Shown here in pieces: positions 1 through 5,689 of a stretch of 6,086 bases of DNA. Location: positions 1 through 6,086 of the forward strand of contig CAJWDO010000110.1 in the NCBI GenBank assembly GCA_913031555.1. The letters are read 5' to 3'. The stretch is from an uncultured Alphaproteobacteria bacterium (GTDB lineage Bacteria > Pseudomonadota > Alphaproteobacteria > Puniceispirillales > Puniceispirillaceae). Both the position numbers and the translations under genes were made by a program. Below the pieces are notes generated by a model. The model saw only the letters and a list, made by a program, of their open reading frames with translations, ran no database searches and had not been told where the DNA came from. Position 1 is the stretch's first letter, and each line of letters starts with the position of its first letter.

Positions 1-1
1 T

Positions 2-898
2 CGTCCGCCTACGCCACGGCCGCCTCCGCCGCCGCCACCCCGCCCCGAGGTGCCCGACCTGCTGGAGGTGCTGTCCGAGTTCCAGGTATCGATCCCCGAG
101 ATCGGCGTGATCCGGGCCGAGCAGCCGCCGCTCATCATCGTCACCTCCAACCGGACCCGCGAGGTGCATGACGCGCTCAAGCGCCGCTGCCTGTACCAAT
201 GGATGGGCTATCCCCAGCGCGAGCGCGAACTGCAGATCGTGGCCGCGCGCGCCCCCGAGGCCGCCGCCGCGCTGCAGCACCAGGCCATCGACTTCATCCA
301 CCGGCTGCGCGGCATCGACCTGTTCAAGTCGCCTGGCATCGCCGAGGCCATCGACTGGTGCCGCGCGCTGGCCGCGCTGTGGCCCGAGCAGGCGCGATTC
401 CGCAAGCACATCGTCATGCAGCGCCACGGCTACGGCCAGGGCGAATATCAGTATTTCGCCTATGACCTGCCCGCGCCGGTGCAGCGGCTGCGCCAGGCGC
501 TCTACCCCGAGCTGGCCAGTGTGGCCAACCAATGGAACGAACGGCTGGGGCGGCCCAGACGCTTCCCGCCGGCCCTGAAGGACTGGCTGCGCGAGTGCCA
601 CGAGGCCGGCCAGACCCGGCCGACGCCGCTACTCCTGCGCTACGGGCCCGGGGACTACAACTGCCTGCATCGCGACCTCTACGGCGAGATGGTCTTCCCG
701 CTGCAGGTCGTGGTGCTGCTGAGCACGCCCGGCCGAGACTTCACGGGCGGCGAATTCATGCTGGTCGAGCAGCGCGCGCACATCTACATCTATATGGATG
801 GGCAAACGCTTCTTGACCCGGTGAGGGCCGCGACACTCCGCGGGCAGATCGGCGCCCTTGGCCGCTTCCTTGCCGAAACCGCCCGGGCGGCGGCCTGA
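2..898 (+). CDS. Hybrid ORF: truncated MoxR-type AAA+ ATPase joined to truncated 2OG-Fe(II) oxygenase, 5' partial
   Basis: The frame is open from the window edge to a TGA at 896-898. A GTG at 50 would give 282 residues, but the frame continues upstream as a proline-rich stretch, so no start can be fixed. Numbered from that GTG, residues 4-110 look like the C-terminal half of a MoxR/CbbQ-type ATPase. Residues 111-242 look like the middle of a PF09859-type oxygenase. Residues 243-282 match neither. The ATPase part lacks Walker A and B, and the oxygenase part lacks its distal iron-binding and 2OG-binding end, so neither activity is expected. The third codon positions look coding throughout, and GC drops after about 780. 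I infer a chimeric join of unrelated DNA at a contig end; a rearranged pseudogene is the alternative. The frame ends 6 bases before the convergent der stop. Confidence 0.6.
   Translation, partial: RPPTPRPPPPPPPRPEVPDLLEVLSEFQVSIPEIGVIRAEQPPLIIVTSNRTREVHDALKRRCLYQWMGYPQRERELQIVAARAPEAAAALQHQAIDFIHRLRGIDLFKSPGIAEAIDWCRALAALWPEQARFRKHIVMQRHGYGQGEYQYFAYDLPAPVQRLRQALYPELASVANQWNERLGRPRRFPPALKDWLRECHEAGQTRPTPLLLRYGPGDYNCLHRDLYGEMVFPLQVVVLLSTPGRDFTGGEFMLVEQRAHIYIYMDGQTLLDPVRAATLRGQIGALGRFLAETARAAA
56..379 (+). other. MoxR/CbbQ-type AAA+ ATPase fragment (C-terminal half)
   Basis: The translation contains LLEVLSEFQVSIPEIG, then PPLIIVTSNRTREVHDALKR and RRCLYQW, then KSPGIAEAIDW. From memory this order matches MoxR-family ATPases of the type found next to CoxE-like VWA proteins. 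The LLEVLS helix follows Walker B, SNRTRE carries the sensor-1 Asn, and ALKRRC precedes the C-terminal lid. Walker A (GxxGxGKT) and Walker B with its acidic pair should lie upstream, but the sequence there is proline-rich instead, suggesting a break near 50-60. The similarity ends near residue 110, before the expected end of the lid. MoxR ATPases remodel or activate partner proteins, often when metal cofactors are inserted; this fragment could not bind ATP. Confidence 0.7.
380..775 (+). other. 2OG-Fe(II) oxygenase fragment (PF09859-like)
   Basis: The translation runs from FRKHIVMQRHGYGQGEYQYF through AGQTRPTPLLLRYGPGDYN and CLHRDLYGEMVFPLQVVVLL to GRDFTGGEFMLVEQR. I recognise this as the core of a bacterial 2-oxoglutarate/Fe(II) oxygenase family (PF09859). 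The proximal iron-binding H-x-D is HRD at residues 207-209 of the hybrid frame. The usual continuation after LVEQR is absent; it would carry the distal His and the Arg that binds 2-oxoglutarate. The N-terminal portion is also missing, replaced by ATPase sequence. About 130 residues are kept out of a family length I recall as well over 200. The substrate is unknown and the fragment should be inactive. Confidence 0.7.
776..898 (+). other. Unidentified C-terminal tail, probably 3' end of the host gene convergent with der
   Basis: After the oxygenase similarity stops, the frame encodes about 40 residues including MDGQTLLDPVRAATLRGQIG and ending in ETARAAA, then TGA. GC falls here to about 57%, like der and the genes beyond it, and codon third positions remain coding-like. 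I infer that this is the genuine C-terminus of a gene native to this chromosome whose 5' part is not present. I do not recognise the family. The convergent der stop lies only 6 bases away, and I see no hairpin terminator between them. Confidence 0.4.
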
Positions 899-904
899 CC
901 GGTC

Positions 905-2344
905 TTATCGCTTGCGCGCCTTGCCGGCATAAGGGTTTTCGCCCTTGCGCATCACCATCCGCACGGGAATACCCCACAGACCGAAATCGGTCCGCAGCCC
1001 AGTGATCAGATACCGAAGATAGCTCTCGGGAAGCGACGCCGGCCGGCTGACAAACAGCGCAAAGGTCGGTGGCCGTGTCTTGATCTGTGTCATATAGCGG
1101 ATACGCAGGCGACGGCCATCGACAAGCGGCGGTGGATGTGCCTCGAGCATGCCTTCAAGCCACCTGTTCAACCGGCCGGTGGCGATCCGCGTGTTCCACA
1201 GGCCATACATCTCATCGGCCGCCACCATCATCCTGTCGAAGCCGCGCCCATGAAGCCCTGACATGTGGATCACTGGCACGCCGCGCACCTGAGCCAGTGA
1301 AGTTTGCAGCCGGTCGTCAATCTGTTGGGTGGCGGCTTTCCGGTCGCTAACGACATCCCATTTATTGGCACCTATCACTAGGCCGCGTCCCTCCTCGGCG
1401 ATCAACCGCGCGATGCCCAAATCCTGTTTGTGGAGCTCCTCGGTGGCATCCACCAGCAACAGGCACAGATGCGCGAACTGGATCGACCGCAGCGCATCAT
1501 CAACCATCAGCCGTTCGACCTTGTCGCTGATGCGCGCCCGACGGCGCATGCCTGCCGTATCGACAAGCTTGTAGGACCTACCCTTCCAGGTGAAGGGAAG
1601 CTCGATGGAATCACGAGTGATCCCGGCCTCCGGGCCGGTCAGCAACCTGTCTTCGCCGAGCAGCCTGTTGATCAGCGTCGATTTACCCATGTTCGGGCGA
1701 CCAACAACGGCGATCCGCATCAGCAGATCGGCCTGCGCGTCCTGCCAGATCTCGACAGGGTTGCCCTCGTCGTCAAGCGGTGGTTCGTCCGACGCATCGT
1801 CATCCGTGAATTCGTCATCCGCGTCATCGGCAAGCATGTCTATGCCAGCCTCCCGTGCGCCCTCGATAATGGCATCATGAAGATCGACGAGCCCCGCGCC
1901 ATGCGCCGCCGAAATCGGAATCGGCTGGCCAATTCCCAACTCCCACGCCTCGGCAAGTCCCGCGGCACCGACCTTTCCCTCGCACTTGTTGACAACAAGG
2001 ACCACGCACGAACCAGAACGGCGAATCTGGTCGGCAAAAAATTTGTCAGCCGGAGTCACACCGTTACGGGCGTCGATGACCATCATGGTCAGATCGGCAA
2101 GTTCGATGGCGCGCTCGGTCTGCTGACGCATGCGGTCCTCGAGACTGCCGGTTGCCGCCTCTTCCAGCCCTGCCGTATCGATCACCCGGAACTCAAGCCC
2201 GGCAAGGGTGGCATCACCCTCGCGCCGGTCACGGGTCACGCCCGGCTGATCATCGACAATGGCATGCTGGCGACCGACCAACCTGTTGAACAGCGTCGAT
2301 TTGCCGACATTGGGCCGACCCACGATGGCGATTGTTACAGACAT
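905..2344 (-). CDS. der: Ribosome-associated double GTPase Der (EngA)
   Basis: This 479-residue protein is a tandem GTPase that helps assemble the large ribosomal subunit in the cytoplasm. GTPase domain 1 has the P-loop GRPNVGKST (9-17), the switch I region GVTRDR (35-40), DTAG (56-59), NKCE at the G4 position (119-122) and SAA as G5 (145-147). An acidic linker (about 172-193) follows. Domain 2 has GRPNMGKST (215-223), GITRD (241-245), DTAG (262-265) and NKWD (327-330). The C-terminal KH-like domain (about 385-479) includes the region around RIRYMTQIKTRPPTF and ends in a basic tail. Length and architecture are complete. The ATG at 2344 puts the P-loop at the standard distance, although no clear Shine-Dalgarno precedes it. 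It lies 65 bases after bamB on the same strand and is probably the last gene of that transcript. The domain 1 G4 ends in Glu rather than Asp, which I believe is tolerated in alphaproteobacterial Der. Confidence 0.97.
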   Translation of the reverse strand: MSVTIAIVGRPNVGKSTLFNRLVGRQHAIVDDQPGVTRDRREGDATLAGLEFRVIDTAGLEEAATGSLEDRMRQQTERAIELADLTMMVIDARNGVTPADKFFADQIRRSGSCVVLVVNKCEGKVGAAGLAEAWELGIGQPIPISAAHGAGLVDLHDAIIEGAREAGIDMLADDADDEFTDDDASDEPPLDDEGNPVEIWQDAQADLLMRIAVVGRPNMGKSTLINRLLGEDRLLTGPEAGITRDSIELPFTWKGRSYKLVDTAGMRRRARISDKVERLMVDDALRSIQFAHLCLLLVDATEELHKQDLGIARLIAEEGRGLVIGANKWDVVSDRKAATQQIDDRLQTSLAQVRGVPVIHMSGLHGRGFDRMMVAADEMYGLWNTRIATGRLNRWLEGMLEAHPPPLVDGRRLRIRYMTQIKTRPPTFALFVSRPASLPESYLRYLITGLRTDFGLWGIPVRMVMRKGENPYAGKARKR

Positions 2345-2409
2345 GAAGAATGGCTCATGGCGAAAGATGTCGTTCCCAAGCTGGCTGTCAGCGGCACCGG
2401 CGCCGACAG

Positions 2410-3744
2410 CTATTCGACGGCAATCAGGGTGCCGCTACGTCCCACAAGGAACATTCTGCCACCGGCAACTTGCGGTGGCGTCAGAATTTCCTGGCCCGTG
2501 GAAAATACCTCGCCAGCAGCGCCTGTGCTTGCATCGAAAGCCTGCACAACACCACCGCGCGACACCACATATACCTTGTCACCGGCGACGATTGGTCCGA
2601 CATAGCGCGGCGGCTTTTCCGGCGCAACAACGTCAAGTGGCACCGCACCGTCAAGCTCGGTGATCCAGCGTACCGCGCCGTCAGAGCGTCGCAGCGCATA
2701 GAGCCGTCCATCAAGCGACAGCACGAACACGCTCTCGCCAGCCACCCACGGCATCTCGATGCCGCCGATGGCGCGCTCCCACACCGGCAGGCCGTTGCGC
2801 GCGCTGAACACGACAAACCGGCCCGACTGGCTGACCACAAAGATAAGGCCACCATCATGGACCGGGGTGGCGCGCACATCGCCAAGACCCTGTATCGCCG
2901 TGCGCGGCAACAGCGAGGCAACAGAGTCCGTCCACAACAATTCGCCCGTAGAGGCGTCAAAATAGGACACTTCGCCAGCCGCGCCGGCGAGAACAATCTC
3001 GTCATTTGCGAAGGCCGGCGCGGGCGCACCGAAGATCACCGTGTTGCTGACGATGCCGAAATGCTGCCAGACACGCTCACCCGAAACCAGCGTGACAACG
3101 GTCATGTTGCCATCAAGGTCGGTGACAGCCACCCGATCGGTGCCGATGATGGTCGCGCTGCCACGAAGCGGAATATCGGTCTCAACACCCCAGAGAATGG
3201 ACCCATCCGACGGCTTCAGCAGCGCCAATCGGCGCCCACCGGCATGCACAATCAGGCCTTCGCGCGACAGCGCCAGCCCACCGGCGATACCGGGCAGAGG
3301 GTCATCCTTGATTTCCTCGATCCGGATCGACCAGACCTGACTGCCATCGCGTACATCGAACGCCGCGACGATGCCGTTCGGCGCAACGGTATAAACCCTG
3401 CCATCACCAACGACAGGTTGCGCCAACTCGGCGAGGTCGCTTCCGACTCCACCGATACTGGCGCGCCAGGCTTCAGTCAGCGGCGCCTCGAAACGCGGAT
3501 TGCCGCCGGCATGACCGGCCGACAGCCCCGGCATGGGAGCCGAATTGACATTCACGACGGCAGGGAGCCTCGCGCCCTCGGCCTGTGCCTCGGCGCTGAT
3601 GGCTTCAAGCTTGATTTCCGGCAGCACCGAAATGCGCGTTCCCTTCAGAATGGCTTCGGGCGGGCTGCAGGCCGCCAGACCAAGCGTCACCGCACATCCC
3701 ATCAAAACAAGAGCACGACGCAGCCAACGCGATATACATCTCAT
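2410..3744 (-). CDS. bamB: Outer membrane protein assembly lipoprotein BamB (PQQ-like beta-propeller)
   Basis: BamB is a lipoprotein of the BAM complex, which folds beta-barrel proteins into the outer membrane. The chosen ATG at 3744 gives 444 residues. Its lipoprotein signal peptide has the basic MRCISRWLRR, a hydrophobic core and the lipobox LAAC, with Cys26 as the lipidated residue; Ser follows, so no inner-membrane retention signal is seen. The rest is a repeated propeller pattern such as VYTVAPNGIVAAFDVRDGSQVW, VSYFDASTGELLW, FVVFSARNGLPVWE and LYALRRSDGAVRW, each an 'aldaxtGxxxW'-like PQQ blade motif. The frame stays open to an ATG at 3819 that would add 25 residues rich in His and Pro ahead of the signal peptide, which makes that start unlikely. 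It lies between the YfgM-like gene and der, as in E. coli. No strong Shine-Dalgarno is visible at 3744. Confidence 0.9.
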   Translation of the reverse strand: MRCISRWLRRALVLMGCAVTLGLAACSPPEAILKGTRISVLPEIKLEAISAEAQAEGARLPAVVNVNSAPMPGLSAGHAGGNPRFEAPLTEAWRASIGGVGSDLAELAQPVVGDGRVYTVAPNGIVAAFDVRDGSQVWSIRIEEIKDDPLPGIAGGLALSREGLIVHAGGRRLALLKPSDGSILWGVETDIPLRGSATIIGTDRVAVTDLDGNMTVVTLVSGERVWQHFGIVSNTVIFGAPAPAFANDEIVLAGAAGEVSYFDASTGELLWTDSVASLLPRTAIQGLGDVRATPVHDGGLIFVVSQSGRFVVFSARNGLPVWERAIGGIEMPWVAGESVFVLSLDGRLYALRRSDGAVRWITELDGAVPLDVVAPEKPPRYVGPIVAGDKVYVVSRGGVVQAFDASTGAAGEVFSTGQEILTPPQVAGGRMFLVGRSGTLIAVE

Positions 3745-3818
3745 TCGTCCGGTCCGGGCCGTGGGCAGGACCGAAGTCCCGGGCAAGAAATGATGGTGCG
3801 AGTGCAGGGTCATTGGCA

Positions 3819-3847
3819 TTTCTGTTGGGGGCGTTTCTGTTGGGGCG
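3819..3847. repeat. 15-bp tandem duplication between TPR gene and bamB
   Basis: TTTCTGTTGGGG occurs at 3819-3830 and again at 3834-3845, followed by GCG in the first copy and CG in the second. It occupies the 112-base spacer between the TPR gene stop and the preferred bamB start. Seen on the minus strand it gives two CCCCAACAGAAA units. No function is evident; replication slippage is the simplest origin. Confidence 0.7.
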
Positions 3848-3856
3848 TTATTGCCT

Positions 3857-4483
3857 TCAAGATTTCAGGATAGCAACCAGCTGCGCCGCACGCTGGCGCA
3901 ATTCGGCTGACACATCGGCAAGTTCGACAATCATTTCCAGCTTGGACAGCGCGGCATCGGTGTTGCCATCCCGCAGGTCGAGCCCGGCGCCAAGCTCCAG
4001 CGCCATCGCCTTCCATGGGCCGGCACCATCGGCCAACGGCGCAATGCGCGCCTGAAGCTCACCGGCAGGCCGGCTCTCGGGCGCGTTCATCGCCGACAAA
4101 AGCAAGGCCGCATCCCGGTAAAGGGTCGTAACCGATGTATCCTCGGCGATGTCAAGATAACCCGCCTCCGCGCCCTCGGCGTCACCTGCCCCGGCAAGGC
4201 CGGCGGCGATCTGGAACCTGCCAAGAAGCGCGTAACCATCGGTCAACTCACCAATATTCTGTTCCAGCGCCGCCACCGCGTCATCGGCGGCAAGTGATTG
4301 CTGATACAGGTTTGCCGCAGCCTCGGCCTGCGAGCGGGTCCAGGCGGAAAAGCCCTGCGAAGCGCCAACGCCAAGAACCACGGCGAGCGCGGCGGCAATC
4401 ACATATTTTCCATACTTGGTCCAGAGCGCCTGCGTGCGGTCGCGCTTCAGATCCTCGTTAATTTCGTCAAAAATATCAGCCAT
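3857..4483 (-). CDS. YfgM-like membrane-anchored tetratricopeptide protein
   Basis: From the ATG at 4483 the protein has 208 residues. It opens with MADIFDEINEDLKRDR, a typical short charged cytoplasmic start for alphaproteobacterial proteins of the TPR_21/YfgM type (PF09976). One membrane segment follows at about 27-46 (YVIAAALAVVLGVGASQGFS), with Lys residues before it indicating an N-in topology. The remaining ~160 residues are Ala-rich helical repeats consistent with TPR units in the periplasm. In E. coli, YfgM is linked to the SecYEG translocon and periplasmic chaperones; a similar role here is inferred from family and from its place just upstream of bamB. The frame extends upstream to an ATG at 4570, but that extension is translated from the 22-bp repeats and is rejected. 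AGG at 4493-4495 is at most a weak ribosome binding site. Confidence 0.85.
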   Translation of the reverse strand: MADIFDEINEDLKRDRTQALWTKYGKYVIAAALAVVLGVGASQGFSAWTRSQAEAAANLYQQSLAADDAVAALEQNIGELTDGYALLGRFQIAAGLAGAGDAEGAEAGYLDIAEDTSVTTLYRDAALLLSAMNAPESRPAGELQARIAPLADGAGPWKAMALELGAGLDLRDGNTDAALSKLEMIVELADVSAELRQRAAQLVAILKS

Positions 4484-4748
4484 TCGCAGAAAACCTGTTA
4501 CCGGTCCAAACCGGTCGGGACGGCCCCGGTTGGAGATTGCAGACGCCTCTGTAATACAAGTCTGACTCAAGTGTAATACAAGTCTGACTCAAGTTTAATA
4601 CAGGGCTGTAAAATCGGGCGCCCCCTGCCCCGGATATGCCGTCCAGAACACCATCCGATGCCAGCTCTGGTTGACAGCCGACGCCAAGGTGCCCCAACAT
4701 AGCGACAAGTCGCAGAACATCCAACAGAAAAGCGGGTGAAAGTCTGAC
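4484..4748. promoter_or_regulatory. Divergent intergenic region between the TPR-bamB-der cluster and the DUF2794 gene
   Basis: This 265-base spacer separates two divergent transcription units and must hold both promoters. It contains the 22-bp tandem repeat on the minus-strand gene's side. For the plus strand there is a consensus-like -35, TTGACA at 4671-4676, but the best -10 at 18-bp spacing is only CAACAT (4695-4700), a weak match. On the minus strand, TTGTAT-17-TGTATT inside the repeat is a poor promoter candidate. Neither start can be called with confidence. No coding frame in this spacer looks real. Confidence 0.45.
4550..4602. repeat. 22-bp tandem repeat built of two abutting palindromes; candidate operator
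   Basis: Two exact, head-to-tail 22-bp units occupy 4551-4572 and 4573-4594. A degraded third start follows, TTTAATACA at 4594-4602. Each unit holds two perfect 9-bp odd-centred palindromes placed end to end: TGTAATACA (4550-4558, 4572-4580) and AGTCTGACT (4559-4567, 4581-4589), followed by CAAG. The 22-bp period is about two helical turns, so equivalent sites face the same side of the DNA. The repeat lies 67-119 bases upstream of the TPR gene start. A role as tandem binding sites for a regulator is inference; I do not recognise the motif. Confidence 0.6.
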
Positions 4749-5078
4749 GTGTCACGCGTGTCCGTTCCAAAAAAACTTCGCCGTCAACTTTATTTCTCCA
4801 GGACCGAACTCGGCCAGATACTGGCCGCCTACAGCGCGCGCGTCGCGGCCGGCGAATGGCGTGACTATGCGCTGGACCATGTCAATGGTGTCGCGCTGTT
4901 CTCGATCTTCCGCCACACGCATGAAACACCGCTCTTCGTGATCGAGAAAAAACAGCGCCACCCGAAAGAAAAGGCACAGTTCCTGCTGAGTGACCGCAAC
5001 CGCGTTCTCTGCCGCTCGAACTCGCTTGCCGATGTGATCGGCCATTTCAACAAACTGCCGCGCCTTGTCACCGGCTGA
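4749..5078 (+). CDS. DUF2794 domain-containing protein
   Basis: This 109-residue protein resembles the DUF2794 family (PF10984), which I know as small conserved alphaproteobacterial proteins of unknown function. The recognisable core is YFSRTELGQILAAYSARVAA (15-34) followed by GEWRDYALD (35-43), then ALFSIFRH and PLFVIEKKQR. The family pattern of a helix, then GEWRDYA-D and a beta-rich section reading F-VFR...PLYRIEK, is kept to the end. No signal peptide or membrane segment is present, so it is probably cytosolic. The start is a GTG at 4749. An in-frame TGA at 4737-4739 limits the choice to this codon or the GTG at 4758, and GGGTGA at 4734-4739 is a plausible ribosome binding site for the first. 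It is divergent from the TPR-bamB-der cluster. Confidence 0.85.
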   Translation: MSRVSVPKKLRRQLYFSRTELGQILAAYSARVAAGEWRDYALDHVNGVALFSIFRHTHETPLFVIEKKQRHPKEKAQFLLSDRNRVLCRSNSLADVIGHFNKLPRLVTG

Positions 5079-5296
5079 CGGCTCCTCCCCTGATCGCCCG
5101 CTACTGATTTCCTGCCCCTGATCTCCTCACTCTATGGCTCTCATACCGGGCCATGATTCCAGATCATCATGCCAAATCATGATTCAGCTCTTGTCGTCAC
5201 CGTATCAATCATATATCACTAAATTAGAACAAATCATGAACATTTGGATCGCTGTCGCCCCTGCTGGCATGACGGAGATCGCTGAAAGGTACGGTC
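5079..5296. promoter_or_regulatory. AT-rich spacer with repeated ATCATG motifs upstream of the zinc-ribbon gene
   Basis: The middle of this 218-base spacer is notably AT-rich compared with its surroundings. ATCATG occurs at 5166-5171, 5176-5181 and 5233-5238, and CATGAT at 5152-5157. One copy sits in the perfect 10-bp palindrome AATCATGATT (5175-5184). A further inverted repeat is CAAAT (5230-5234) with ATTTG (5242-5246). Possible promoter elements are TTGTCG (5191-5196) and TATATC (5212-5217), but their 15-base spacing is short. I see no strong terminator for the DUF2794 gene and no convincing gene here. Confidence 0.4.
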
Positions 5297-5578
5297 ATGG
5301 GGGCATTCAAGCGCCGGCTGACAGCACGTCATGAGCCGGTAAACCCGGCAACATTGGGGGATCTTGCGAATGAGGGGTTACGGGTTTTCTGCTGGTGCCA
5401 CCGTTGTGGCCACAATGCCGAGCTCGACACGGCGCCACTGATGGCGCGGCTTGGTCCGATGTTTCCAGTCCCCGAGCTTGGCGGGCGCATGCGCTGCACA
5501 TCATGTGACGCGCGTGATGTCGCGACACGGCCGGCCTGGCCGCGTCACGGTGGCGGCCAGATTGCGCGCTATGGTTAG
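5297..5578 (+). CDS. Small zinc-ribbon protein of unknown function
   Basis: The 93-residue product has two CxxC pairs, Cys34-x2-Cys37 in CWCHRCGHNAELD and Cys67-x2-Cys70 in RMRCTSCDARDVATRPAWP. They are 29 residues apart, as expected for a zinc ribbon binding one zinc ion. Between them is the helix-like segment TAPLMARLGPMFPVPELGGR. I recall similar short hypothetical proteins in alphaproteobacteria, with the same CWC-x-RCGHN start and a closing ATRPAWP, but know no function. A nucleic-acid or protein-binding role would be a guess. The ATG at 5297 has a good ribosome binding site, GAAAGG at 5284-5289, 7 bases upstream. Residues 1-28 before the first Cys look less constrained. It sits among other small alphaproteobacterial genes on the same strand. 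Confidence 0.75.
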   Translation: MGAFKRRLTARHEPVNPATLGDLANEGLRVFCWCHRCGHNAELDTAPLMARLGPMFPVPELGGRMRCTSCDARDVATRPAWPRHGGGQIARYG

Positions 5579-5639
5579 GTCCATCTTGCGGGGAAATTGT
5601 CAGGTCATGGACAGCCCCGCATCCATGCGATAAAACAGG

Positions 5640-5673
5640 GCCATCATCAGGCAACAGCCATTATCAGGCAACA
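5640..5673. repeat. 17-bp tandem duplication upstream of the DUF3126 gene
   Basis: Two adjacent 17-bp units, GCCATCATCAGGCAACA (5640-5656) and GCCATTATCAGGCAACA (5657-5673), differ at one base. They end 16 bases before the preferred ATG of the DUF3126 gene. The frame of that gene stays open across them, but the repeat sits in a part with no family similarity, so it is better read as untranslated leader. It could be simple slippage or a paired regulatory site. Confidence 0.7.
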
Positions 5674-5689
5674 GAAAGTGAGACCGGCA

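Noticed and set aside
50..898. A novel AAA+/dioxygenase fusion enzyme
   Set aside because: Both domains are cut through their essential parts at the joins and composition changes across the region, so a chimera or pseudogene is more likely than a functional fusion.
899..904. Bidirectional terminator between the hybrid ORF and der
   Set aside because: Only six bases separate the two stops, and I see no hairpin with a T-run on either strand.
1430..2605. Long plus-strand open frame of 391 codons
   Set aside because: It lies antisense to der and runs into the der-bamB spacer and the 3' end of bamB. The translation has no recognisable domain, while the minus strand encodes a complete Der. High GC makes such antisense frames common.
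2350..3873. Long plus-strand open frame of 507 codons
   Set aside because: It is antisense to the whole of bamB, is rich in Arg, His and Gln without domain structure, and bamB on the other strand has a lipobox and propeller motifs.
4484..4570. N-terminal extension of the TPR protein from an ATG at 4570
   Set aside because: The extra 29 residues are translated partly from the 22-bp tandem repeat, and the MADIFDEINEDL start at 4483 matches the family.
5134..5334. Possible 66-residue plus-strand gene
   Set aside because: It covers the AT-rich spacer, overlaps the start of the zinc-ribbon gene in another frame and has no family similarity or clear ribosome binding site.
5597..5689. Longer start for the DUF3126 protein
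   Set aside because: The extension is encoded partly by the 17-bp duplication and has no similarity to the family, whose N-terminus corresponds to the ATG at 5690.
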